Shown: piece after piece, positions 11,643 through 23,928 of the stretch
How positions within the stretch are numbered: the first letter of the stretch is position 1
Layout of the letters: each line of letters opens with the position of its first letter
Notes under the pieces: generated by a model
Told to the model about the DNA's origin: nothing
Database searches by the model: none
The model's input: the letters and a program-made list of their open reading frames with translations, nothing else
Program-made: the position numbers and the translations under genes
Origin: Otis tarda
Taxonomy: Eukaryota > Chordata > Aves > Otidiformes > Otididae
Length of the DNA: 64,000 bases
NCBI GenBank assembly: GCA_026413225.1
Contig: CM048575.1
Location: forward strand, 1,640,001 to 1,704,000
Direction: 5' to 3'

Positions 11643-12136
11643 TCAGAACAGTCCCTTCAGAACAGCTGTCCCAGTGGGCCCTCCATGGGCCACAGCCTCC
11701 TTCAGGCATCCACCTCCCCCGGTACGGGGTCCTTCATGGGCTCCAAGTGGATCTCTGCTCCTCCGTGGACCTCCATGGGCTGCAGGGGGACAACCCGCTC
11801 CACCATGGTCGTCACTAGAGGCTGCAGGGGAATCTTGGCCAGGAGCCGCGTTACTCCTCCCCCTCCTTCTGCACTGACCTTGGCGTCTGCAGCCATTCCT
11901 CACAACAGGCTGGTAGATGTCTCTCAGGATCCTTTTTACATCTTATTCACTTCTCATCTCCTCTTCACTTCTTGCAGCCGGGCCGGGCCCAGTTGGGCCC
12001 AGTCGGCTGCCTGGCGAGAGGCCAGAGGGTGAGGCCTGCAAGGCCCACGAGGCCTGCGCCTCCCCCTCTGCACCTCTGCCCCCACACAGCTTCTTCACAT
12101 CTTCTCTTCTCTCTCTTTTTTTTTCTGTTTCCCCTT

Positions 12137-12144
12137 CTTAAATA
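12137..12144 (-). promoter_or_regulatory. TATTTAAG TATA-like box of LTR A
   Basis: On the minus strand TATTTAAG lies about 170 bases inside the LTR, roughly 40 bases downstream of an inverted CCAAT box. The same element recurs in LTR B (28331-28338) and LTR C (57804-57811). Alpharetroviruses use the same TATTTAAG form of TATA box. Confidence 0.55.
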
Positions 12145-12310
12145 CATTATTGCAGAGGCGTTATCACGGAACATTCTGCTACCAATTGGCTTGGCCTTGG
12201 CCAGCAGCAGGTCCGCCCTAGACCCGGCCAAGTCCACTGAACAAAGGGGAGCGACTTCCAGCAGCTTCCTACAGCAGCTGCCACTTTAGGCCCCCCCTCA
12301 CTAAACAGCA

Positions 12311-14345
12311 GTCCTGCATCTTGCATCCTACAGTGACAGTCACATCTCTGGACAGAGAACATTTTTATCTGAAATGTTTCTCATCTGTAGTATGCCCTGG
12401 ATGTATTTCTGTGTATTTAATAGAATTGTGAAATCTCCTTTGGTATGAGGAGATCTTACATCTCCTGGGATGTACGGGCTCATCTGCACAGCGCTTCCAG
12501 TCCACTTTCTGCTTCTCAAAAAAGTTGGAGTAAGTGTCAACTCAGAAACTTTGTTCTCCTTGCGCAATACGGGAACTACGGCACCACCCTCCGCGCCCGC
12601 GCAGCGAGCAGCGTGCTGTGATAATCCTCACTGAATAAAGCGTTGAGCGGTCACAGATGTACTTCTGATGGGAGAAACCTGTACCATGAATAATTGAGAG
12701 ACATTGCAGAAGCCTTTTATAAAATGAATGGAAGCATTCAAATTGCTTCAGTAACGCAACACACCAAGTGTTCAACCACAGACAGGTACTTAAGTGAAAT
12801 AGTCACCCACTGTAATTAAGAGCAGCCATTGCGATCAAGTTGCCGGGGGTGATGCAATATCTGCTTTATCCCAGTTCCCCTCCCCTCTGCCCTGGCCTGC
12901 TTTCCACAACACTGCACAGTGTGAAGAGAATGGCTTCGATTCAAACAACTCTCTTGCATTTTCAGACAAAAGCTGAACCAAAATCACTTGTCTTTGAAAA
13001 GTTTACCGGCCTTCCTTAACACGTGTGCAGGGAACGTGTGCTCTTGTGCAGTGAGACGTGGAATCACAGAGAAGAATCCAGTGACATTCCTGCCTCTGCG
13101 TTAGGTGTTAACCTCCACCCCCTGACGCTTCCGTGAGCCATTACAAGGATTAATTTGGTTGCCCTGGAATTGGAAGTCTCCATCCAGGGAGCATCTTTGC
13201 ACCACCCCTTGCTTATCCTTCATATTCTGTAGAAGAACTGTGTGTGTCCCCGTTCGGGTCATCTTTTTATTCTAGCGAGAACGTCACAAGCTTAGAGGCT
13301 GGGAATGAAGTTTCCTGATTCTGCTTCACTTCTTCTCCTCAAAGACTTCCCATGCAAACACCAGTACCCGATTTGCGATGATGCACCTTTTTTTTTTGTT
13401 TAGTTGATTGCCTTTTTGGAGGAAAAGGGGAACTAAAGGGTGTGAGGGGGATGACTTTCCAAAACTTGGCATAAATTCCAACTTGGTTGTTGAATCAATA
13501 GGCCATTGAACGCTTCCATCCAGGACACGAGACATGCTTCCATTGAGGACACCAAGTTGTCTCCCAGGGGTGTCGACACATTCGAAGCTTTCAGTAATTC
13601 AACAGAAAATTTAATGCTGGCATCAACAGGAGTTAAATTAAACACATATTGCACATCAGTGAAAGCAAACTCTAGACTGGAGCCAAGCACAAACACGACA
13701 TGTAAGGAGCAGTAAATTCCTGCAAATATTTTAAACTCATCTGGGTCAGTTCTGCTGACACGTGAGGAAAAAATTATTCACCTGGAGAAAGTGTTCCAGT
13801 CAAATAAATCATTACGTGAAAGAGCAGAATAATTTTTCCCACATCTGGCTCACAAGGAGGATTATATTTGGTTCTTCCTTTCTTCCCCTGGTTTGTGTCA
13901 GATTGCAGACTATGGCTGAGGGGGGTTTGTTCCCTTTGTTCACCAGCTGTGCGTAGTTCAAAACTGCTGCCGCTGAAAAGCTCACCCAGAAACTACCAAA
14001 TGTGGGTTATGTCCTTGAAAATAAAATTTTCAAGTTTCCATTTTATTTAACTGCTCAATAGCTAAGATATCAACTCTTCTCCATTTGGAGGGGACTAAAG
14101 ACTTCTCCACGTGTCTGAAGACCCAGTTCAGGGATGGAATACTCCAGCTGTCAGTGCTGTGCTTAAGGATGTCATTGCCATGCTAAAGACTCTGGAATCA
14201 GAACTTCATTAGCTGGTTTGTTTGCAATGAATGAAGAACAGATGATGGATTGTTTGGGGTATTTTTTCTCTCAAAGTTACCGAGGAGAAAAAAAAACAAC
14301 CCAGACAGAAAGATCTATTTATGACTATAAATTAAGTAGTGTTAA
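12311..14345. other. Unique sequence, no gene seen
   Basis: After the duplicated GTCCT of LTR A there is about 2 kb without a recognisable repeat or exon. A short CpG cluster is present at about 12588-12612, too small to be a CpG island. A poly-T run lies near 13388-13399. Opposed frames of 69-87 codons around 13433-13715 have no domain. Confidence 0.45.
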
Positions 14346-14857
14346 CTGGAATACTGTGTCCAGCTCTGGAGCCCCCAACATCAGAAGGACATGGACCAGT
14401 TGGAGAAGGTCCAGAGGAGGCCATGAAGACGATCAGAGGGCTGGAGCACCTCTGCTGTGAGGCCAGGCTGAGAGAGCTGGGGCTGTTCAGCCTGGAGAAG
14501 AGGAGGCTCCGGGGAGACCTGAGAGCAGCCTAAAGGGGGCTGCAGGAAAGATGGGGAGAGACTGTTCAGCAGGGCCTGCTGTGACAGGGCGAGGGGTAAT
14601 GGGTTTAAAATAGAGGGAGGTAGATTCAGATTAGATATTAGGAAAAATTTTTTTACACTGAAGGTGGTGGAGCACTGGCCCAGGTTGCCCAGAGAGGCGG
14701 TGGATGCCCCATCCCTGGAAACATTCCAGGCCAGGTTGGATGGGGCTCTGAGCAATCTGATCTGGTTGGGGATGTCCCTGCTCCTTGCAAGGGGGTTGGA
14801 CTGGGTGGGCTTTGAAGGTCCCTTCCAACTCTAACCATTCTATGATTCTATGATTCT
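14346..14857 (+). mobile_element. CR1 LINE copy 3, 5'-truncated
   Basis: This CR1 fragment starts within the ORF2 tail (CTGGAATACTGTGTCCAG) and ends with CTAACCATTCTATGATTCTATGATTCT, the CR1 3' tail. The ORF2 frame is broken. One G is missing from the RVQRRATK region at about 14413, giving an immediate TGA. A further short deletion near 14528 removes the codons before CTAAAGGGGGCTGC that copies 4 and 5 keep. Copy 4 shares the first frameshift, so the two come from the same ORF2-defective source or lineage. There is no obvious target duplication. Confidence 0.93.
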
Positions 14858-17800
14858 AACTCTGGAGACACATGGGGAAAGAGCAGAAAATAGCCCCATG
14901 ATGCTATTTTTTACAGTCGGGGTTTCATTGAAACAAGCATGCTTTGAATATACAGAGGAAATTTTCCAATACCCAGACCAACCAGGGCTGACTTGAAATG
15001 TTTGACTAAGGTGGTTTCTACTAAGATCCCAACTTTGAAAACGTTTTAAAGAAGAAGCTCTGGAGGCTTCAAACTCAGCACCTTTATGCACAGAGACACC
15101 CCTGCACTTCCAGACAGACGGAGACCCTGCTGAGGCAGTTCACAGGGAGCCCCGTTGTTAACCCCCGCCCTGCCCTGGTATGTGTCCGTAGCACTTCTCA
15201 GCCTTATCTGGGAAAGGAACAGTTCAGCAGCTGTCCTGCACACAAAGATATAACATCTTCCTGGATAAATGAAAATCCCATCTTTACCACGTATTTTTTG
15301 CCGTTTCAAGGAACTGTGTAAAAATGTGGATGAAATAATAATGAACAGCCGTCTCCAAAAACACCCCACGGATTTAGACTTGCAGATGCTCAGGTACGTG
15401 AGCAAATTTCTCCCTGGGAGACAAGATAAATACAGAAATTGCTCATGAGCCTACATATTTGCCATTCTGGATCTTCTTCTCTTGCCAGCGGCACTGGCAT
15501 CCCCAGCTCCTACACCTGCCTGCGCTGCCAGCGTTCGCTGCTGCCCTGAGGGCTGCACGGCCGCCGCTTCCGTGAGACAAGGCTGTCACAGGTACCTGAT
15601 GTGCCGCAGTGCAGAACTGCACTGAGTAACCCGACGGGTCATTCTTTTTAGCTTGATGTCTCCTGAGTAAGAGGATTATTTCATCTTTCCCCCGCTGCCT
15701 CAGGAAGGGACTGAAATAGCGGGATCATTACGACAGGCAGCAGCTTCCCAACTCTAAGCATCCTGGCTCCAGCACTTGCGGTGTTAGTCTTTCTCCTCTC
15801 TGCTTGGCTCTTGCACCGAGATATAATTTAGCTCATTGCGTTGTAACATCTGCCTCTGTCTGACACCATCACCAGCACCCCTAATTCAGCAGGAGGGAGT
15901 CAGGAAGGCATCACAGGCAGCAGGGACAAGGCAGGGCTGGATGGAGACCCACGGGCTCGGCCCCTCTGGGAGTGGCACAGATAAGGCTATCGGGGAGCTG
16001 GAGCAAGTGGGCCAGCTGAGCTCCTGACAAAACCCCATCCTAACAGGCACAGCCATTCTGTTCTCCAGTAGGCAGGATTTGTCACCCTCATCTGCTGAGC
16101 TGCTGCTCTTCGGGATGACTGAGCAGGGAAGAGAGCAGGAGCCCAAAAACCCCACTGAGAAAAGCAGGCAAAAAAAGGCAGGTCATCCAGATCCTCAGCT
16201 AGAAGCTGTCTGTACCTGTAGGACTTCTACCAAAGCACGAGCTGAGCTGGAAAACACAGGAAGCCCTGTCACATCTGGGGAACTGGGAACACAGCGGTAA
16301 CAGAGTGCAGACACCAATTGGACAGCCAAGCATACTGTGCATCGCCAGGGTTCAGGATTATCAGCTTTAACAATTTTGCTCCCTAACTCAAGACCCTGGT
16401 GAAAGCAAAATAATGAGATTTCTTCAGTTCACAAAAATCTCATGATGCTAGCGAGAACGGAAAATGCCTTATACTGTAGCGGGAGAGCCAGGACAGCCCG
16501 GGGAGTCATGCTGCTGAACAGCAGCTCAGTCAGCCATCTCAAATACCGTGCTGAAGAAGCATCCACAGGCAGAAGGACTGGGTTTGAAAGGGACTCTCCA
16601 CTTTCTTTTTCTCCTGCATAATGGAATCAAGATGTTTTTTGTTTTTTTTTTTTTCAGGTAGGATGCAAATGGTAATAGAGCTCCTCCACAGTTGCCTGCA
16701 AAAATAATATAGATGTATTTAACTGCCAGAACAAGATGTTCTTGAATATAAAGTGATGCTTGGTGAGACTTTTCAGGTTATCCCAAGGGAAAAAATATCT
16801 AAATTAAACACATTTCTCCCATTTGGCATCATTACATCTTAACGGTATTTTGCATTTAAATCCATTCAAGGTGGCATCTAGGTCATCGGATCCCATTCTG
16901 ACCTTGAAGCGGCAGAATGTGTCAATCCTGGCTCAGCAGGGTGCTTGCAGACGCCTGTCTGCTGCTTATTACACATACAGTACGTAGCACATTATGGCCC
17001 CTGGCATGAATAATGTGGAGCTACCAAAAATACAGTCACCATGGTAACAGCTTCATGAGGATCACAAGGCTGGGTGGGAAAGATCGGCCTGGGAAGAGGT
17101 CAGCTCCATGTAGATGGTGTTTTGGAGGGGAACGGAGCATGAAGTGTTGGCCAGCTATCACACAAGATGCAACGTCACTGGAGGGTGATGCCTGAACCCC
17201 GTGGCTAAGAGCAGCTCTCTCCTATGGTTCTTGATGTAGAGAAAGCAACTGTGTCTATGCAGCGCTTCTGAGGCGCAAGGCAGTGCTTCAGGACACTCCA
17301 GTTCCAGCCCCTCCAGAAATATCTCTGGTTTCCTCTGTGGGACTCCGGCTCTCGAGGACTCTTGTGCTGGCAGGGCTTATCATCAGCACTGCGGGGTTCC
17401 AGCTAAGTCTCCTGACGTCTCAACAATGACAAAAGCAAAACCCCAGTTCAGCACCCAGATGGTGTTTCTCCCATTTCTGTATTGTCCCTTCAACCTAGAG
17501 CAGATAATGGAACATTGCATCACTGGCCCATCCTTAGGCATTTCCCAAGGACCAGCATCTTCCAGGCATCCAGCTGGGATTGCCTGAAGTTCCCTCCAGT
17601 CCACTGTGGGATTCCTTCTGCAGTTAACTAATCCTTTGTGATTTCACCACAAAGGTTTCTTCAGGGATATTTATTATCAGAAACTAGCTCACAGAATTCT
17701 TAGGAAAGGCAATTTTTTAGCCTGAAGCTTGTTCATGACCAGCTTACACCAACTGTACGCCGTTTGTGACGTGCTTTGATTGCCTGCATCACTGGGCATC

Positions 17801-20800
17801 GCTTCTGGTCTTCAGCCAAGCGGCCGAAACAATGATGCTCCTCCTGACAGGAATTAGAATAAACATACAAATCGTTTGTGAGAGACTTCCGAAACCACTT
17901 GAATTTGTACTTGAGTTTCTGAATTCCTCATGTGTTTTTGTATTTCCAAGATAATTTGGTATCGTCAATTGTAGCGAATGACTTTTCACTTTTAAGGCAT
18001 TCCTGGGTGATTTTGAACAGTATTTCAGGAGCAGGGGGAGTGACCAGAGGTCGTCTGTGGCACTTTCTTCACAGGTTAGGAATTCCATTTCCTTTTGTCA
18101 GCAGTCTTTTTCTTACCCTTAAACAAGCTGTGGAGGTAGTTTCTTCAACTTCTTCAAGGTTCTCAGCTATGACCTGTTTCCTTTTGAGGACAATGCTGAT
18201 CAAGAAAAGGTATTCCCATCTGCAACCTACGAGAGGCTTCGAAAGCTCCTGAGGTACGAACCGTTGAACTGTATCCTCACAAGGACCACGGCCATAAAGC
18301 ACAGGGGGCTGCTAGATGAAGTGCTTGTTTCCCACGTAGAGTCGATCCCCCTCTCTGGAATGATACCTGCAATCACACTATAATTAGCTGGGTTTCTGGT
18401 TTATTTTAAGAAAAGTGAGCAGCTGGACAGAGTGAAAGATGTGGAAGTCCAGCATAAGGAGAAGTTTAGGCTGGGATTTTCAAAACAGCCTAAGGTTACA
18501 TCTCTGCTGCAGTCACATTGTAGCTGTGCAGTACAGAAGTATTTGACCAAGTCAGAAATGTTTCTTGCCTGTTGGAAGGTCAAATTAGTCCAAGCTGAGC
18601 TCTACGCTTGTGAAAATAAACTGTTATCAGGAAAGAATTTAAGATGCCCTCATGCATTTGGCTCTGTAGAGTGGGTAGAGATGTAGCTCATGGAACATTT
18701 CAGTTTCTACGACTTCAGGTCTAGCATGTCCTGAAGAGCTACGCACCTGGAGACCACGGTGATGCCTCTGGTTCACCCATTCTGGTGTCCAAATATCTCA
18801 GCTACCTCTGAAATTCCCAATCTGCAAGTAACCATAACTGAACAGATAGAAGAGCTTTGGGGTTAACACCCAGGGCTTGCTGGGTTGCAGGCTTTCTGCC
18901 CAGTTTTGACTCTCTCTGTGTCTGGCCTCTCCATTGTTACACAAGGATAACTTGAGGTCTGTTGTGATTAATTCCTGTGGAGGTAGGGCATCGCTAGCAT
19001 TATTTATCTGGGCTCTGTATAAACACACATTCTAAACTCAGGCACTGTGGGATCACTACAGAAACGGAATAAAGTGAGCTGTGAGCGAGGAGGGGTTTCT
19101 GCAACAGCCCCTCCAGCACCCCCAGACTGCAGAGCTGCCGGCTGGCCGGGGTGAGACGAGGTGGGGCGCGCACACGCAGAGGAAGCGACACTGCCGCTTC
19201 AAATGGGGTTTGCACACCAGCAGCAGGAGAGACAGCTGCTGTGCTGGGAATTCTTTTGTTCTCATGTAAAGGCTTTTATGTGTCCATTTCAACTGTTACA
19301 GCGATGCATAATGCCAGGTGGGATTTAGTGGAGCTGACTCGAACAACTTTCCCTGGAATTTAGCCAGTTCACTGGTGTTCCCGATGCTCCCCAGAAAAGC
19401 TTCCCTTAACGCAGCCCCGCTCACGTCTCTCAGAAGGTGTCCTGCTCTTGCGGAAGTGCAAAGCCTCCCTGCATATTCAGCATCAACTCAGAAGTCATCT
19501 GGAGCTGTACTTCTTTGGGACATATGGTAAAAAGTGAAGTTCAACACTCGGGGAGCTTCATCACTGACAAAGAAGGTGAATACAGGTTGATATATAAACA
19601 ACATTGAAAGTATTTAGGATGACATTAAGCTTTTCCTGTTACCAATGAAATTGTAAGTGGTTTAGAAAGGAAACTCCTGTTGTGGTTTGTAATGTTGTTT
19701 TCAAGGGAAAGAGAGTCTGCTACCTAAATGTAGAGTGCTTGACACAGATGCCTTTTGTGGAAGAGATGAGTCCTCTTCCTGGTGCCTCACGTCCTGGCCA
19801 CCAGCTCACCTCCACTCTGAAGGCCAGTGCTCTGCTGTCTCACCCCCCAGAGCCAGACCAGTAAAGGATGTCCTACCAGGAGCTGCCAGGCAGTATTTGT
19901 GTGCTCTTCGCCAAGCAAAGTAATATTGCCTCTTTGCACCCTGTTCAGGTACGTCTGTTTTCCTTGAAACAACTCCACCACCACTCTCACATGGCTGTGA
20001 GTTATGAGGCCGTGGAAGCCCAGATGCATTACTCCAGGCATTAGCCCCAGCGGGGCTGAACGGGACAGTTCATCACCGAAGGTTCACCATTCCAGAGCAA
20101 GCGTCCCTCGGCTTTTAGTGGCTGTCATTCTTTCATCACTCACTGCAAATGGGAGAAGAACAAATGAAAGGCTCCATTCCTGCAGCGTTCCAGCAGACGG
20201 GCAGAGATAGCCAGAGCACTACGTCGCAGGATGCACTGTGTAACTCACAGGGCTCTGTGCTGCAGCTCCTTGTAACTTATTCATGATTCATTACTCTTTT
20301 TGGGTTGAAAATGGAGAGAAGGCCATTAAGTAACCGGAATGCATATTTATTCAAGACTAAACAGATGTTGTGGAAATGAGGCTGCCGATAACAAGTCAGC
20401 AAGAGACGCCAGATTTCTAACGGCAAAACAGCACATGGCGCAGAGAGAGTCTCCAGCGCCGACCGAGGAGCTCCTAAGCCAGTAAAGAATCTCCCAGCCT
20501 CGTCTCACCAGCGTAGCGAAGGCGACTGGGTCAGACAGACCTGCAGCATCACGCTCTGAATTAGGAGCCAAACCCACAGCCGTGGCCCTTGCGTTACTCA
20601 CCTGTGTGCACCGAGCAAGGCAGCTGGAGGGCTGATCCTGCACCGCTGGGAACGGGTGCCACTCGGCGGATGCTACGATAATTTCTGTCCAGCTGAAGAT
20701 CCAGCTCTTCACGTTTTGTTAAATCCAAATCTTTCCATCCACCATTTCTGATTAATATTACAAGACTTTCTATTTTTTTCATTTCTCAAATGTCAAGTAC

Positions 20801-23245
20801 ATCTTTTACAGCAGCTCTTAAGAAGATAAAGGGGATTAAAGGATCATTTTATCCTATTTAAAGTTAGCTCTGAGATGATAGAAGTAAACAGGCACATTCT
20901 AAAGGATGTTAATCTCGTCTCTTTCTTATTCTCCATTCCCCTTTTCTTTTTCTTCTTTGCTAGCAAAATTTCACTTTACTGGATGTATTCACTTTTGTGG
21001 GTTAAATTATTGCAAGAAGGCAAATTCTGCTACCCTTTCTCCTCACTTCTAAAAGCAAACACAAAATATCATTCTTGATGGCAATATTAAATGCAAGTTT
21101 AAATTGGGCTGTCAATCACTGACTTGGATTTTATGGTAAAAAGATGGAGGGAATGAGAAGGAAACAGAAAGTTCTCCGGCAAATGGAGGAAGCCTGTCCC
21201 CTCCACTGGTGCCCAGAAAGCCGGGGAATTGCTAATTAACAGCAAAGTAATGGAAACAACAGGATTTAAAGAAAACCACGTAACAGAAGCAAGGGCTTTG
21301 GACTATCTGTGGGGATTTCAAAAGAAACTGTGAGGAGACAGAGAGACAGACAGAACTGTTAACCCCTGATGAGGGCTGGTCAGCTCACACTTCATGCTCA
21401 CAAACAAACCCCCACTGTCAGCATTTTTCACCCAGCTGAATTACTGCTAGCAAAAGGAACTGAACTGGCATCGCACCGCCCCGTTTAGCCACAGAGCAGG
21501 GTCAGGAGAGGAAACAGCGTGCCCCTCAGTCAGGCACAAACGTGGCCCTCAACGTGGTCTCATGGGCAGGATCAGAACAGCACCCGTGACCCTGTGCGAG
21601 TCACTGTCCTCCCTGCCAGTGGTCACCGCAGGGTGAGCTGCTGGTTACTGCCTCCCTGGAAAACGCGCTGAGCGGGAGAGCGCGTGGCTCTGGCCCAAAG
21701 CTGGTTTGTATCCTGACTGCTCTGTGCTGCAGCAACCCTGGAACGGTCTCGGGGGTGAACATGACAGCTGAGGGTGATGATGGAGCTGCCAGCACTCCTC
21801 TGAGCAGGCCAAAGAGTTGAAGAGCAGAGCTGCCCTGGGTTGGGATCATCTGGGAGCAGCACAGGACACAGATACAGGGTGCTCACCTGCCTGGCTTCGA
21901 TCCAGTCCACAGAGGCATGCTTGATTTTAACAGAGGAACCAGCACCTTTGATAGCAAATCTCACCAACTTTGCCAAATTCAGGATCAGGGTACTTAGGTG
22001 CTCCTGAGGCAGCCAAAGAAACAGCCCACCTGTGAGCGCAACCTTCACCAGACCTGCAAGAGCTTCTGGCTGACAGGAAAACCACTGCCTGACTCGGATC
22101 AGACCACCAGTTTGCTCCTTCTTGTTCCAGACTGTGTCTGACCTAGCAAGTAGTCACTGATTTGCAGAGGACCTCACACATCATCTAGCGCAAATAAAAT
22201 CTCAGTTTTCTGTCCATATTATAGACCCTCAGTGAACCTAGGACACAGCAGGAGTTCGACAGCTAAAGACCTGCACAAACCTCCTGTGCAAATGGCAAAA
22301 GTATGCCAGAAGTCTCCTGAGGTGTCTTTCCAAGCAGCAGCTTGCCATGACCTCTGGAGCAGAAGCCCTTGGTTTGCTGCACATCTGGACCACTCTGAAA
22401 TCCTAGCCAGCACCAGTGGAGATGCTGGTGGTGCTTATCAGTCAGGAGGAGGATGCTGGGCAGGGAGGAACTGTCAGAGAGATGGACTGACAGCAAATGA
22501 GTCTTGTGTGGGTCCCAGCAGACCTTGGATAATCAGGTCTATTATTCTCCTTGATAAGAATAAAGAAATGTTTGCAGTGCAGGGGAATTTCTCCTGAACT
22601 GAATTATGTGCTTTAATTGCTGCTGCGGTGAACACCACCCTAAGATTTGATGAGCAAGTGGCATTCACTCCTCAGACATCGACTCCAGGAACACAAACCC
22701 AGCGTGAGCTGTATTGTACCGACGCAGTTTGCCAAAGGGAATGTCATCACAGAGCAGAGGGAGGGAAACGATTTCCAGAGCATTGCCAATAGCTCTGCTG
22801 TGAAGCTGCCTAGAACATCACTGTAACCAACCGAGCATCCACAGGCTGGAGGCAGAGTCAGACCCACTGATGATGCAACTGTTCCTTCCTGTTCTGACAC
22901 AGATGAAGATACCTTCCCATCCCGCACACGGGGGGCTGGGGGAGTCAACAAGACCCAAGCCAACCTCTCTCTGTGAGGGTACTCATACTGCCTTGTAAGA
23001 TCCCTTCTTACATGTCTACAGGAACAGGAGGCACTTCACTGGTACAGGACACACGAGTTTCTCTTCTCTTTTAAGTGAGACCTCACGGACGGGTTCCAGG
23101 CAGCACTATCGTGCTCCTCTCCACCTTCAATCCTTCCTCCCACTCCCTCTCCACTCTTAAGAAGGTTGCAGGTCCCTACCTCCTTGACCACAGCACATCT
23201 AGCACATGGGATCACAGAGCGGCCCAGTGGAGGTGGATGATGATG
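14858..23245. other. 8.4 kb unique sequence, no gene seen
   Basis: I recognise no repeat family, exon or RNA gene in this long stretch. It contains a T-rich run at about 16635-16658. Moderately GC-rich patches occur around 19080-19220 and 21440-21760. Open frames reach 141 codons (21623-22048, minus) but show no motif and no conserved context. It could be intergenic or intronic; the sequence alone does not say. Confidence 0.45.
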
Positions 23246-23928
23246 GAGTGGATTTGGGAGTGCTGGTGGACGAGAAGCTCAACATGAGCCGGCAATGCGC
23301 CCTTGCGGCACAGAAAGCCAACGGCATCCTGGGCTGCATCCAGAGGAGCGTGGCCAGCAGGTCGAGGGAGGTGATTCTCCCCCTCTGCTCTGCTCTGGTG
23401 AGACCCCCCCCTGCAGTACTGCGTCCAGTTCTGGAGCCCCCAACATCAGAAGGACATGGACCAGTTGGAGAGGGTCCAGAGGAGGCCACGCAGATGATGA
23501 GAGGGCTGGAGCACCTCTCCTGTGAGGCCAGGCTGAGAGAGCTGGGGCTGTTCAGCCTGGAGAAGAGGAGGCTCCGGGGAGACCTGAGAGCGGCCTCCCA
23601 GTGCCTAAAGGGGGCTGCAGGAAAGATGGGGAGAGGCTGTTCAGCAGGGCCTGCTGTGGCAGGACGAGAGGTAATGGTTTTAAAATAGAGGGAGGTAGAT
23701 TCAGATTAGACATTAGGAAAAATTTTTTTACACTGAGGGTGGTGGAGCACTGTCCCAGGTTGCCCAGAGAGGTGGTGGATGCCCCATCCCTGGAAACATT
23801 CCAGGCCAGGTTGGACGGGGCTCTGAGCAACCTGATCTGGTTGGAGATGTCCCTGCTCCTTGCAGGGAGTTGGACTGGATGGGTTTTAAAGGTCCCTTCC
23901 AACCCCAACCATTCTATGATTTTATGAT
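23246..23928 (+). mobile_element. CR1 LINE copy 4, longest of the window
   Basis: This copy reaches further 5' than the others. It begins in the ORF2 segment that reads GVLVDEKLNMSRQCALAAQK and continues with [20 protein letters not shown], typical of the region after the reverse transcriptase core of CR1. It ends with CAACCATTCTATGATTTTATGAT. The frame is disrupted by an extra C in the run of C's at about 23403-23409 and by the same missing G as copy 3 at about 23483. It is otherwise very similar to copies 3 and 5. The 5' border is uncertain by about 20 bases. Confidence 0.93.

Larger units (their letters stand above)
11037..11648 (-). mobile_element. CR1 LINE copy 2, inserted into LTR A, with foldback 5' end
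   Basis: This is a 5'-truncated CR1 in minus orientation. Its 3' end is the repeated ATAGAATC at 11037-11060 (ATTCTATGAT on the sense strand), followed by the usual CCTTCAAAGGTC 3' UTR motif. LTR sequence continues on both sides: GGGGTGCAGTC to the left and CAGTCCCTTCAGAACAG to the right. The intact joined sequence is seen in LTR C near 57330, so this CR1 landed in LTR A after LTR A had integrated. CAGTC at both junctions (11032-11036 and 11649-11653) may be a short target duplication. The 5' end is not a simple truncation but an inverted copy of its own sequence (see 11553-11642). About six filler bases, TCAGAA, precede the LTR junction and match the LTR flank a few bases further on. Confidence 0.92.
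10561..12310 (-). mobile_element. Solo LTR A of an avian endogenous retrovirus, CR1 nested inside
   Basis: This is a solo long terminal repeat about 1.14 kb long once the nested CR1 (about 11037-11648) is removed. It is in the same family as LTR B at 28158-29297 and LTR C at 56862-57985. In transcription sense (minus strand) it begins TGCTGTTTAGTG and ends CTATGACA, giving canonical TG...CA ends flanked by the 5-bp duplication GTCCT. Promoter-like signals are an ATTGG/CCAAT box, a TATTTAAG box at 12137-12144 and AATAAA at 10743-10748. The middle is GC-rich and carries imperfect repeats around CTGCAGCCCATGGAGGTCC. The 5-bp duplication suggests a class III (ERVL-like) or related group rather than the 6-bp class II type; that is inference. 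Its first bases are about 8 shorter than in B and C. Confidence 0.9.

Noticed and set aside
12588..12612. CpG cluster considered as a promoter CpG island
   Set aside because: It is only about 25 bases long and isolated, with no neighbouring CpG-rich sequence.
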